Part shown: positions 28,216 to 36,829 of the stretch, piece by piece | How the letters are laid out: each line of letters begins with the position of its first letter | Numbering within the stretch: the first letter of the stretch is position 1 | Assembly (NCBI GenBank): GCA_033763735.1 | Contig: JANRJY010000067.1 | Span: 62,001-126,000, forward strand | DNA from: JANRJY01 sp033763735 | GTDB lineage: Bacteria > Bacteroidota > Bacteroidia > Cytophagales > UBA9547 | Direction: 5' to 3' | Length of the DNA: 64,000 nt | The notes under the pieces: generated by a model | What the model was told of the DNA's origin: nothing | The model's database searches: none | Seen by the model: the letters and a program-made list of their open reading frames with translations, nothing else | Program-made: the position numbers and the translations under genes

Positions 28216-28632
28216 TTAAATTAATTCAGTTGTAAGAACGATTTTAGCATTTAATAATTTTGAAATAGGACAATTGGTTTTAGCATCCAAAGCATATTCT
28301 TCAAATTTGGCTTTGTCCAATCCCGGAGCTTTTACTTTAACAGAAAGTTGAACTTCAGGAATAGCGCCATCTTCTAAAATAACCGTTGCATTAGTTTCAA
28401 TTGATTCGGCAGTTATTCCCGCTGCCTGAAATACAAAAGCCAATTTCATTGAAAAACAACCAGCATGAGCTGCACCTATAAGTTCTTCAGGATTGGTTCC
28501 AATGCCATTTTCAAAACGAGTGGCAAATGAATATTGTGTTTTGTTTAACACATTACTGGCTGTAGATAGTACACCTTTACCTTCTTTCCCTGACCCATTC
28601 CATAGGGCAGAAGCTGTTCTTTTGATTTGCAT
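28216..28632 (-). CDS. OsmC-family peroxidase
   Basis: Start set at the ATG at 28632, giving the standard family length of 138 residues. The longer frame from 28773 adds a hydrophobic stretch not seen in OsmC proteins. Redox cysteines Cys59 (AAHAGCFSMKL) and Cys121 (TNCPISKLL) match OsmC numbering, and Arg39 and Glu50 are placed as in the family. It reduces organic hydroperoxides in the cytoplasm. It is probably the first gene of a unit with ppa. Confidence 0.92.
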   Translation of the reverse strand: MQIKRTASALWNGSGKEGKGVLSTASNVLNKTQYSFATRFENGIGTNPEELIGAAHAGCFSMKLAFVFQAAGITAESIETNATVILEDGAIPEVQLSVKVKAPGLDKAKFEEYALDAKTNCPISKLLNAKIVLTTELI

Positions 28633-28943
28633 AATATTTTTTGAGGTTTTGAAGTTTGAATATATTAGCAAGAATATCAATAAAAGGGCAAAAGTCAATG
28701 GATTTTTGGAAGTAAAAATATTATTATTTTGTTTATTACCATCTAAAATATTTGTTTCTAAATTATAAACCATTAATATTAAATTTAATACTAATGATAA
28801 ATAGTTTATGAGAATTTAATATGGATTATTTGTTTAATTTCGATTTAAGTATTTTGGATCATTTATTTGGCTATAGTTCAGAATTAGAAAACCAAAAAAA
28901 AATTAAGATTATACTTAATAAATTTTAACCCCAAATAATAAAT

Positions 28944-29711
28944 ATGAAAAATATCATAAGTATCTTTTTGATTTCATGTTTACTTTTAAACTGCAAAAAA
29001 TCAGATGACGTTAATCCCAATTCCATTATAAATTTGAAAAATTCAAATAAAATTATTGTAGACTTCCAAGCACAACCCTATTTTAAACCAAATAAGACAT
29101 ATAAATACCTAATTACCGATAGTTTAGTTACAAGCGAATATTCGCCAGCAATAAAAGATAACATTATTGTAAAAGTAGAAGTGACTTATGACACCTGCAT
29201 TTTGAAAACATATAATCTTGAAAAAATTGTAAAAGAATCAATTGAAATAACTGGTTTAAAGTATGAATTTTTGAAAGGTGAATTTTATTTTAATAAAAAC
29301 TTTATAGTTTCTAATAAAAATCGAATTTATTTAATTGATACAAATTATTATTTTCTTGATATTCTAAATGACACAAATAAAATAAAAGACAAATCTAATA
29401 CAATAGCTCCTTTTATTTTGCTTTCGGGAAAAGTAAATGAAACATGGGAAAATTCTTATAATCCAAATTTCAAAGAATATGATGCATATAAATCAAAAAT
29501 TCTCAAAAACGATACCTTACAGAAATTAATTTCAATTGAAATGTACTTATTTTCGTATGATGGTTTTCCATATACTTCTAGAATAAGATGTTTAGTTGAA
29601 CTTTCTAAAGATTCAGGGATAACTTATATAAAATCGGAGAAATATCTTTCCAGACTCTCCATTACCTATTATTATTCTAAGAAATATAGTTTGATAAATA
29701 TTAGTAATTGA
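28944..29711 (+). CDS. Hypothetical lipoprotein
   Basis: A 255-residue protein with a lipoprotein signal (MKNIISIFLISCLLLNC, lipidated Cys17) followed by a hydrophilic, beta-rich body. Asn and Lys content is high. No domain is recognised. An isolated single-gene unit; the base composition is even more AT-rich than the neighbours. Low-complexity AT sequence precedes it. Confidence 0.75.
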   Translation: MKNIISIFLISCLLLNCKKSDDVNPNSIINLKNSNKIIVDFQAQPYFKPNKTYKYLITDSLVTSEYSPAIKDNIIVKVEVTYDTCILKTYNLEKIVKESIEITGLKYEFLKGEFYFNKNFIVSNKNRIYLIDTNYYFLDILNDTNKIKDKSNTIAPFILLSGKVNETWENSYNPNFKEYDAYKSKILKNDTLQKLISIEMYLFSYDGFPYTSRIRCLVELSKDSGITYIKSEKYLSRLSITYYYSKKYSLINISN

Positions 29712-29784
29712 ACATTAATAAAATGAAGCAATCAATGCTTTTTGTTATCCAATTCTAATAAAAAGTGTGTTGTTAGCCAAATAC

Positions 29785-29886
29785 TTAAGCTTTTGCAGGT
29801 TGTTTTGGTTTGACAAAAAATAATTCATAAATAATTACGACTAAACCAATAAAACTCATTATTCCAAATAATACTAATGCTTCCAT
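29785..29886 (-). CDS. 33-residue single-pass membrane protein
   Basis: ATG at 29886 to TAA at 29785. The product has one hydrophobic helix (LVLFGIMSFIGLVVIIYELFF) and a basic, proline-rich tail (VKPKQPAKA). It follows a 60-residue membrane protein by 18 bases on the same strand, and the two look like one small operon. The clear membrane topology argues that it is real. Function unknown. Confidence 0.5.
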   Translation of the reverse strand: MEALVLFGIMSFIGLVVIIYELFFVKPKQPAKA

Positions 29887-29904
29887 AACTTTCTATTTAG
29901 ATTA

Positions 29905-30087
29905 TTAAAATAATATTAATCCGGCTACTGACAAAACCAAAACAGAAAATATACCCGATATAATTATCAACAGTTTAGGATATCCTTCTATTTTCAAAAC
30001 CGTTGCCAAAACTACACCACCAAATACCAATTTGCCCAAATCAATAAATAGTTTAGCGAGTTCTTTTTTGGTTTCCTTAGAAATCAT
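29905..30087 (-). CDS. 60-residue two-helix membrane protein (DUF6722-like)
   Basis: A short charged N-terminus (MISKETKKELAKLFIDLGK) is followed by two hydrophobic helices (about 20-36 and 40-60) separated by a KIEGYPK turn. It resembles the small DUF6722-type membrane proteins of Bacteroidota, though the match is from memory and uncertain. It is the first gene of a two-gene unit with the 33-residue protein. Confidence 0.6.
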   Translation of the reverse strand: MISKETKKELAKLFIDLGKLVFGGVVLATVLKIEGYPKLLIIISGIFSVLVLSVAGLILF

Positions 30088-30269
30088 TTACAAATATAAT
30101 TGAAATTTACAAATGAATTAAATTGAAATGGAATCATAAGACCAATAAATAATTCATTAAAAAAACAATATTTAATATTGAATAATTTCAATATTCTGAA
30201 ATAAACGCTTTTATTTGCTTCCGATAATTTTTCAAACACCTGCAATCAAAATCTTAAATTTAAATTATA

Positions 30270-32978
30270 ATGAAACGTAGAGATTTTATTACTAAGTCAA
30301 CTATAGGAGCCGCAACAGCTACGACTGTGCTTACAGGAATTACTGCTACGGCAGCAATGGAATCAAAATCTAGTACATCAAATTTAGAAAATAAAAATTC
30401 GATATCTGCAACCTCTGGAGTTTCTGGAATTACAGACACCATGATGTCGTCAAGTAAAGCTAGAAGTGGTGTAGTGTTGGGAGGAATTGGTGCCGGTGGT
30501 GCAGAAATAAGGAAAGATGGTGTTTTTTATAATTGGTCAATTGCTAACAACAGTCCGAAAGGTACCGGAAAGTTTATGTTGGGAGTAGATACTAATATAG
30601 GTAAAGAATGGACTGATACACAATATCCTCTGCAACCAGATTACATGTTATTTTTTATATTAAGATATCAATTGGAGGGTGAAAATCCAAAAATGAAAAT
30701 ATTGCAAATTGAAGACGGCTATAAAGTAGGAGGTATTGATATGCATATTTACGAATTCCCTTGGATGACAGGTGTAGAAAAAATTGAATACTCCGGTTGT
30801 TTTCCATTTGTATCGCTGAAATACTATGATGCTGAAATGCCATTTGATGTAACCCTAAATACTTGGTCAGCTTTTATACCTAATGATGTAAAAAATTCTT
30901 CTCTGCCCCTTTTGAATTTTGATTTCAATATTATTTCAAAAACAAGCAAAAAAGCTTCGGTAATGATATCAGCAATATACAGAAGTATGGTTGGTTACGA
31001 CTTAGAAGATAAAGTTTGGGACAGCGAAATCATTAAAAACCAGGATTATTTGGCTCATGTTTCAAAAATTAAAAATGTAGACACAAAACTAAGTTCTTAT
31101 GGCGATATGGCATTAGGAGTAATTAATCCAAATGCCAGCTATCATACCGGCTGGGGACATCGTCATCAATTTCATGAATGGGTGCTTACACACAACACTT
31201 TAAGAAATTTGGACGATACCGAAAAAGGGAGAAATTATACCGACAAAACAGGTAAATTAAAAGGTAGAGGCGAATGCTATAATGCTATCGCAGTATCGAA
31301 AGAAATGAAACAAGGTGATGTGCTTTCTGCTAACTTTGTTATGAGTTGGAATTTCCCTAATTTGTACGATACCGACATTAAAAATATTGTAGGTCATTAC
31401 TACAGTAACTTTTTTACTTCTTCCGCTCAAGCATTGGCGTATGGTATTGGTAACCAGCCAAGTTTAAAAGCCAAAACCAAATTATTCGTAGATTCATTTT
31501 ACGAAACAACTGCTCCTCAATACTTACTTGACTTGGTTAACTCCCAACTTACCACTTTCATTACCAGTGGATTATTAGGCAAAAATATGGAGTTTGGAGT
31601 ACTGGAAGGCATAACGCAACATCAAAACTGGGGTCCTGTGGGAACTACCGATGTGAATATGTATGGTGGCGTAATGATAGCATCTTTGTTTCCTGAACTG
31701 GCCAAATCGACAATGAAAATCCACAAACAACTTCAAATGCCTTCCGGTGAAATTCGTCATAGTTTCAAAAAAGGATTTGCTGAAGCTTTAATTGGCGTGG
31801 CAGGAGTTACTGAACGTTTGGATTTGCATAGTCAGTTTTCGGTAATGGCACTACGTGATTTCTTTTGGACCAATGATTTGGAGTATTTGAAAGAAATATG
31901 GCCATCCGTAAAAAAGGCACTGGAATATACTTTGAAAGAACGCGACATGAATGGCGACCAGCAACCAGACATGACCGGAATTATGAGTTCATATGACAAC
32001 TTTCCGATGTATGGGATGGCTTCTTACATTCAGTCGCAATGGCTGGCTGCATTGGCAAGTGCATTGCAAGCCGCTAAAACACTAAATGACAGTGAGTTCA
32101 CTAAGAAATTTACTCCCGTATTTGAAAAAGGGAAAAAACTTGCAGAAGAAAAACTTTGGAATGGCAAATATTATCGTTTGTACAACAGCGACCTTAAAAC
32201 CATGAAAACCAAAGACGGTGCAGGAAATGAAATCACAAAAGATATGTCTGGTGTTGATGAAGGATGCCTAACCGATCAATTGATTGGTCAGTGGGCTGCA
32301 AATTGGTCAGGATTGGGTGATTTGTTTAATAAAGAAAATCGCAAAAAGGCACTCAAAAGTGTGGTTGGCATGTCCTATAAAAGTGACTTTGGCTTGAAAA
32401 ACTGCTCATGGCCCGGTTTTGAATTTTACAAACCTGTACCTGATGATATTTGGGTGGATCAAGGTAACACCGTTTGGAGTGGTGTGGAAGTGAGTTTTGT
32501 ATCTTTTTTACTTTATGAAGGACTCTACACCGAAGCTTTGGCAGTTGCTAAAACGGTTCATGAACGCTATTTGAAATGTGGTCGATATTGGGATCATCAA
32601 GAGTTTGGAGGGCATTATTTCAGAGCCATGGGTGCCTGGGGAATTATCAATGGAATGATTGGTATGTCCATTAATCAAGGAACATTCGGATTTAAACCAG
32701 CTTTACCTGAAAAGAACTTCAAAGTATTTTTCTCTTTCCCTGGCGGATTTGGTCATTTGATATCTGATGCTGGCAAGGTTAGTATAAATGTGCTTTCAGG
32801 TGAGTTGAAGATTAGTAAACTAAACCTTGATAATTTTGCTTTCGCACACAAGAATATGGTTGCCAAACTAGCTGGAGCCGAACTTGCTAAGGCAGATGTA
32901 TCGGCCAATAACAAGCTTATGTTAGATTTTAAGAAAACAATTATTATAAGAGAAAAGGAAAGTATAGAGGTAATTTAG
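30270..32978 (+). CDS. Tat-exported GH116 glycosidase (glucosylceramidase-like)
   Basis: A 902-residue protein with a twin-arginine signal (MKRRDFITKSTIGAATATT). The GH116 N-terminal beta domain (GGIGAGGAEIRKDGVFYNW) is followed by the (alpha/alpha)6 DUF608 catalytic domain. By comparison with the family, Glu446 in FGVLEGITQH is the likely nucleophile and Asp576 in SSYDNFPMYG the acid/base. Family members cleave beta-glucosides, including glucosylceramide, and some cleave xylosides or GlcNAc, so the substrate is open. Tat export suggests folding or cofactor loading before transport. Single-gene unit with its own terminator. Confidence 0.9.
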   Translation: MKRRDFITKSTIGAATATTVLTGITATAAMESKSSTSNLENKNSISATSGVSGITDTMMSSSKARSGVVLGGIGAGGAEIRKDGVFYNWSIANNSPKGTGKFMLGVDTNIGKEWTDTQYPLQPDYMLFFILRYQLEGENPKMKILQIEDGYKVGGIDMHIYEFPWMTGVEKIEYSGCFPFVSLKYYDAEMPFDVTLNTWSAFIPNDVKNSSLPLLNFDFNIISKTSKKASVMISAIYRSMVGYDLEDKVWDSEIIKNQDYLAHVSKIKNVDTKLSSYGDMALGVINPNASYHTGWGHRHQFHEWVLTHNTLRNLDDTEKGRNYTDKTGKLKGRGECYNAIAVSKEMKQGDVLSANFVMSWNFPNLYDTDIKNIVGHYYSNFFTSSAQALAYGIGNQPSLKAKTKLFVDSFYETTAPQYLLDLVNSQLTTFITSGLLGKNMEFGVLEGITQHQNWGPVGTTDVNMYGGVMIASLFPELAKSTMKIHKQLQMPSGEIRHSFKKGFAEALIGVAGVTERLDLHSQFSVMALRDFFWTNDLEYLKEIWPSVKKALEYTLKERDMNGDQQPDMTGIMSSYDNFPMYGMASYIQSQWLAALASALQAAKTLNDSEFTKKFTPVFEKGKKLAEEKLWNGKYYRLYNSDLKTMKTKDGAGNEITKDMSGVDEGCLTDQLIGQWAANWSGLGDLFNKENRKKALKSVVGMSYKSDFGLKNCSWPGFEFYKPVPDDIWVDQGNTVWSGVEVSFVSFLLYEGLYTEALAVAKTVHERYLKCGRYWDHQEFGGHYFRAMGAWGIINGMIGMSINQGTFGFKPALPEKNFKVFFSFPGGFGHLISDAGKVSINVLSGELKISKLNLDNFAFAHKNMVAKLAGAELAKADVSANNKLMLDFKKTIIIREKESIEVI

Positions 32979-32987
32979 TTGCTTACA

Positions 32988-33034
32988 AAATTAAAGTTCA
33001 AGGTAAATGATTAAACTTTGAACTTTAATTTTTT
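32988..33034 (+). terminator. Rho-independent terminator after the GH116 gene
   Basis: A long AT-rich stem (AAATTAAAGTTCAAGG against its complement) with a loop of about eight bases is followed by TTTTTT. It begins just after the GH116 stop codon. Confidence 0.8.
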
Positions 33035-33114
33035 CTATTTTATGACAATCTGTATATGTGCTAAATGTTGCCAACAAAGCGAAGTATATAAGCTTATTAC
33101 TTCATATATTTAAT

Positions 33115-33699
33115 TTAAACCAAATACACAATTAGGCTTCTGGATCCATGAGCGCCTATCACTAAAGATTGCTCAATATCCGCAGTTTTAGAAGGACCTG
33201 AAATAAATACGCCATAACCATTAATGTCTGAATTCTCGATTCGATTATACGCTTGATGCATATTCCATACAAGGCTTTCTTTTCTTAAAATAACTACCAG
33301 ATGTTGGGTGATAAAAGGTAAGGCTCTATGGACTAAATCATTGGTATTGAACCAAATAGCTCCATTTTCGGATACTCCGAATTCACCTTTAATTATTGCT
33401 AATTCGACTGTTTTTAACTCATGGGGATCATTTATGGCAGAAATATTTACGTTTCCCATTTTTAGTTCCGAAACCAAATTAACCACTTGTTTGCAATCCG
33501 AGAAATTATGATTGATGGAATTGATAACCGTTTCAATGTTGTACACTGTTTCAACTCTTCCCCCAACAAATTTAATTACTTCTGTAAAGTGTTGAACTAG
33601 GTCAACATCGTTTCTTTCAAAATCAGGAATATCCGGCAATGGACTTAATTCCGGTTTGTTTTCTTTTATTTTTTGGAGGATATATTCGCGAGAAGTCAT
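33115..33699 (-). CDS. lutC: LutC-like LUD-domain protein
   Basis: A 194-residue LUD-domain (LutC/YkgG) protein: N-terminal SREYILQKIKEN, the central GVSENGAIWF and the late ISGPSKTADIEQSLVIGAHGS signature. It is part of the iron-sulfur L-lactate oxidation complex LutABC in other bacteria. The gene closes the lut operon but is separated from lutB by a retropepsin-like gene, an unusual order. Confidence 0.88.
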   Translation of the reverse strand: MTSREYILQKIKENKPELSPLPDIPDFERNDVDLVQHFTEVIKFVGGRVETVYNIETVINSINHNFSDCKQVVNLVSELKMGNVNISAINDPHELKTVELAIIKGEFGVSENGAIWFNTNDLVHRALPFITQHLVVILRKESLVWNMHQAYNRIENSDINGYGVFISGPSKTADIEQSLVIGAHGSRSLIVYLV

Positions 33700-33702
33700 A
33701 AA

Positions 33703-34062
33703 TTATAATGGGATAATGCCCATATGGTAAAGTTCTCTTTTATAAGGGTTCAAAACTAGTCTAAGACTTTCCAAAACTGTAGCACCTAACAATGGCTTTT
33801 CATCTTTTTCGCCAAATATTACGGGAGCAGTTCCTCCTTCACCTTCATATTCAAAGAAAGCATCTCCAACCCACCTTTCAATTTTTGACATTTCAGCAAG
33901 CGAAAAAATAACTTTACGATGAGGTTTTATTCCTAATTTTCTTAATATTTCTCCGGGTACTAGACTAAATACTGCACCTGAATCAATCATAAAGTTAACA
34001 TCCTCATATTCTGATGTTTTTAGATTTTTTTTTATTCTGAAGGTTTTTTCTGTTATGCCCAT
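33703..34062 (-). CDS. Retropepsin-like clan AA aspartic protease
   Basis: Start set at the ATG at 34062 (119 residues); the longer frame from 34128 overlaps lutB and adds a basic stretch unlike the family. The catalytic motif is IDSGAVFSLVP (DSG in place of DTG), and the second hallmark is LLGATVLESLRLVLNP. This matches the bacterial/archaeal clan AA family of about 120 residues, which dimerise like retroviral proteases. It sits between lutB and lutC, three bases before lutC. Its target is unknown. Confidence 0.85.
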   Translation of the reverse strand: MGITEKTFRIKKNLKTSEYEDVNFMIDSGAVFSLVPGEILRKLGIKPHRKVIFSLAEMSKIERWVGDAFFEYEGEGGTAPVIFGEKDEKPLLGATVLESLRLVLNPYKRELYHMGIIPL

Positions 34063-34100
34063 ATTATTGCAAATTACAACTTTTTTCCTACAAAATAATT

Positions 34101-35474
34101 TCAATTTTTGTTTTGCTTCACATACCATTCTCTAAAACTCTCTTTTGGAGGAACGGGTAATTCACGTTCTTTTCCCCATGCATTCAGCTTGTTATACAAC
34201 ATAAACCTAGGCATAATGCTTACGGCAGTTCTACCCATTTTGCCGGCAATTCGGTAAAGCCAAGGTTTTGAAAGCAGAAATCCCATCGCCTTCATACTCA
34301 CTTTTTTGCTAAATGACAAGTTACCCTCTTTGGCCACAATTTGTCTCCATTTATATAATTGCGCATGAATATCAATTTTCACCGGGCACACATCCGTGCA
34401 TGAGCCGCATAAAGTGGAAGCAAAAGGTAAATCGCCATACTTTTTCAAATCAAATCCGGGAGACAGAATGGCTCCAATTGGACCAGGTACGGTGGCATGG
34501 TAACTATGTCCGCCACTTCTGCGATACACTGGGCAGGTATTCATACAGGCACCACATCTAATACAATACAATGATTTGCGAAAATCGGCTCTGCCTAGTT
34601 GCTCCGTGCGACCATTATCAACTATCACATAATGCATTTCTTGACCGGGAATAGGTTTGATAAAATGCGATGAAAATGCTGTTATAGGCTGACCTGTGGC
34701 GTTTCTACCTAATAATCGAAGAAATACTCCTAAATCTTTTTGACGAGGAATTAACTTTTCCATGCCAAAGCTTGCAATATGAATAGGTGCCAAATGTACG
34801 CCCAAGTCGGCATTTCCTTCATTAGTACAAACGGTGATTCCTCCTGTTTCGGCAACTGCGAAGTTTACTCCAGTAAGTGCTGCATCGGCTGTAAGAAATT
34901 GCTCCCTCAAATGTTGACGGGCAACTTCAGCCAAATACTTTGGATCTGAAGCGCCTTTTTCCGTTCCTAAATGCTTATGAAATGTTTCACCTACATCTTC
35001 TTTCTTTAAATGTATAGCTGGGAGTACAATATGACTGGGTGGTTCGTCACGTAGCTGAACAATACGTTCGCCTAAGTCGGTGTCCACTACATTAATACCG
35101 TTTGCAATCAAGTGTGGATTAAGATGACATTCTTCAGTAAGCATAGACTTACTTTTGACCAGTTTCTTAACCTTTTTTGCTTTTAATATTTTCAGAATAA
35201 TGTCGTTGTGCTCATGTGCATCCTTAGCGTAATGAACTGTGATTCCATTTTTTATGGCATTTTCTTCAAATTGTACCAAGTAATTATCCAAGTTGGAAAG
35301 CACATTGGCTTTAATTTGAGAGCCTAATTCACGGAGTTGTTCCCATTCGGGCACTTTTTTGATTTGGATATCCCTTTTATACCTTACAAACCAAAGCGCA
35401 CCATCATGCCAGTCGGTTCGTTCTTCATCTTTGATGTACTTTTCGGAAAGCTCCGCATGAGTTTGATTTTTCAT
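34101..35474 (-). CDS. lutB: LutB-like iron-sulfur lactate oxidation protein
   Basis: A 457-residue protein with an N-terminal LUD domain (SMLTEECHLNPHL, VAETGGITVCTNEGN) and a C-terminal ferredoxin part. Two 4Fe-4S motifs are visible, CIRCGACMNTCPVY and CGSCTDVCPV. Known relatives form the LutABC complex that oxidises L-lactate to pyruvate. It follows a GxxExxY gene that separates it from lutA; its ATG abuts the outer end of an inverted repeat at 35475. Confidence 0.93.
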   Translation of the reverse strand: MKNQTHAELSEKYIKDEERTDWHDGALWFVRYKRDIQIKKVPEWEQLRELGSQIKANVLSNLDNYLVQFEENAIKNGITVHYAKDAHEHNDIILKILKAKKVKKLVKSKSMLTEECHLNPHLIANGINVVDTDLGERIVQLRDEPPSHIVLPAIHLKKEDVGETFHKHLGTEKGASDPKYLAEVARQHLREQFLTADAALTGVNFAVAETGGITVCTNEGNADLGVHLAPIHIASFGMEKLIPRQKDLGVFLRLLGRNATGQPITAFSSHFIKPIPGQEMHYVIVDNGRTEQLGRADFRKSLYCIRCGACMNTCPVYRRSGGHSYHATVPGPIGAILSPGFDLKKYGDLPFASTLCGSCTDVCPVKIDIHAQLYKWRQIVAKEGNLSFSKKVSMKAMGFLLSKPWLYRIAGKMGRTAVSIMPRFMLYNKLNAWGKERELPVPPKESFREWYVKQNKN

Positions 35475-35496
35475 AGAACGCTAATAACACTAATTT
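35475..35496. repeat. Left inverted repeat of the GxxExxY insertion
   Basis: The reverse complement (AAATTAGTGTTATTAGCGTT and two more bases) matches 35912-35933 at 17 of 22 positions. Its outer end touches the lutB start codon, and its inner end includes the GxxExxY stop. Confidence 0.55.
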
Positions 35497-35894
35497 GACA
35501 AATTAATACTGATTTGTTTTTTATCATTTGTAAATATTTTTCTTTTAAACTGAGGTGCCTTGCCAAAGTTAAGTAACAAACCTAACTCGATGTTTGTTGC
35601 TTTCAAATAGTTTATTAGTTGAAACTCGTGCTCTTCTATAATTGTTTCGGCTGCTTTTAATTCAAGAATCAATTTGTCCTCAACCAATATATCAGCATAA
35701 TATTCTCCAACTAATTGATCTTTGAAATGTACTTTAATTGGAAATTGTTTGGTGCAATAAATACCATTTTGTGTTAGCTCATAGTATAAAGCATTTTCAT
35801 ACACTTTCTCTAAAAATCCATATCCCAAAGTGTTGTACACGTCATAAAAACATTTAATTACCCTGTTACTCAAATCCTGATGAATTAACCCCAT
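35490..35894 (-). CDS. GxxExxY family protein
   Basis: A 134-residue protein with the name-giving motif GYGFLEKVYENAL near residue 24 and a nuclease-like pattern YYADILVEDKLILELKAA near residue 65 (D...ExK), consistent with a PD-(D/E)XK-type fold. Biochemical function is unknown. It lies between lutA and lutB, which are normally adjacent, and with its inverted repeats fills that gap completely, so it looks like a late insertion into the operon. Confidence 0.9.
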   Translation of the reverse strand: MGLIHQDLSNRVIKCFYDVYNTLGYGFLEKVYENALYYELTQNGIYCTKQFPIKVHFKDQLVGEYYADILVEDKLILELKAAETIIEEHEFQLINYLKATNIELGLLLNFGKAPQFKRKIFTNDKKQISINLSN

Positions 35895-35911
35895 ATCCGT
35901 GAATATTTGTA

Positions 35912-35933
35912 CAATTTGTGTTATTCGTGTTCC
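35912..35933. repeat. Right inverted repeat of the GxxExxY insertion
   Basis: CAATTTGTGTTATTCGTGTT plus two bases pairs with the left repeat at 35475-35496. Its outer end lies two bases from the lutA stop codon. Confidence 0.55.
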
Positions 35934-35935
35934 AT

Positions 35936-36679
35936 TTACGACTTGGAATTCAAAATCTCTGCCAAATGCATCACTTTGATAGGTGTTTTTTGTCTGCGGA
36001 TAATGCCTTCCATATGCATAAGACAGCTAACATCGCCTCCTGTAAGATATTCAGCTCCATGCTTTTCATGATCATGTACTCGGTCCTTTCCCATTTTGGC
36101 GGAAACCGCATCTTCAGTAACACAAAAAGTGCCACCAAACCCACAGCATTCATCTTTACGATCGAGCTCAATAAGTTCAATGCCTTTGACCATTTGCAAA
36201 AGTGTTTTTTGTTTTGAAAAATCAGGGGCATTTATTTCAGACGATTGTGCCATTCGCATCCCTCTTTGCCCGTGGCAGCTAATGTGTAGACCCACTTTGT
36301 GAGGAAATGAAGCATCCACTTTGTCAATTTTGAGAATATCCAATAAAAATTCGGAAAGGTCGTATACATGCTTGGTTACGTGCTTAACATCTTCAGTTTG
36401 TTCCAGAATATTATAAAATTTGCGCACATAATACACACAACTGGCGGCAGGGCCAACGATGTAATCGTATTCTTTAAAATTTTGAACGAATAGTTTAGCA
36501 GTTTCGATTGAATCAGATTCACAGCCGGAATTGGCCATAGGCTGACCACAACAGGTTTGGTTCAATGGATAACCCACTTCGCATCCATACTTTTGCAAAA
36601 GTTCCAAAGTAGCAATACCTACTTGAGGATAAAACTGATCGATATAACAGGGAATAAATAAGCCTACTTTCATGTGCAA
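35936..36679 (-). CDS. lutA: LutA-like CCG-domain protein
   Basis: A 247-residue protein with two cysteine-rich CCG repeats: NQTCCGQPMANSG near residue 41 and KDECCGFGGTFCV near residue 174, each expected to contribute ligands to an iron-sulfur cluster. It is the first gene of the lut operon, which oxidises lactate (glycolate-oxidase-like GlpC relatives are the alternative). A second ATG two codons in may be the true start. Confidence 0.92.
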   Translation of the reverse strand: MHMKVGLFIPCYIDQFYPQVGIATLELLQKYGCEVGYPLNQTCCGQPMANSGCESDSIETAKLFVQNFKEYDYIVGPAASCVYYVRKFYNILEQTEDVKHVTKHVYDLSEFLLDILKIDKVDASFPHKVGLHISCHGQRGMRMAQSSEINAPDFSKQKTLLQMVKGIELIELDRKDECCGFGGTFCVTEDAVSAKMGKDRVHDHEKHGAEYLTGGDVSCLMHMEGIIRRQKTPIKVMHLAEILNSKS

Positions 36680-36810
36680 AATCTTTACAAAATGTAAATA
36701 TGAAATGCTTTAGTCATTAATTGGATTATGGCGCATCACATAACCAACAAAGGTAGCTAAAGAAAAAAAAGAATGGATTATTTTTGGATTAAAAATATAA
36801 TTGTATTTAT

Positions 36811-36825
36811 TTAGAATGATTTTAA
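36811..36825. promoter_or_regulatory. Fur-family-like box upstream of a lipoprotein gene
   Basis: TTAGAAT-G-ATTTTAA, a 7-1-7 near-palindrome. The wider 18 bases at 36810-36827 are the exact reverse complement of 21738-21755, the first box upstream of the DUF4856 gene. It lies five bases before the ATG of the lipoprotein gene, a good place for repression. Confidence 0.4.
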
Positions 36826-36829
36826 ATAG

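Noticed and set aside
28633..28773. N-terminal extension of the OsmC gene containing a hydrophobic stretch
   Set aside because: OsmC proteins start at the position of the ATG at 28632 and Cys59 numbering fits only that start; the extension is likely 5' untranslated sequence.
28821..28928. 35-codon frame (MDYLFNFDLSILDHLFG...) just before the lipoprotein gene
   Set aside because: Short, very AT-rich and without a second line of support; such frames are expected by chance here.
29732..29751. Small AGCA/TGCT hairpin with T-run after the lipoprotein gene
   Set aside because: The stem is only four or five base pairs; not convincing as a terminator.
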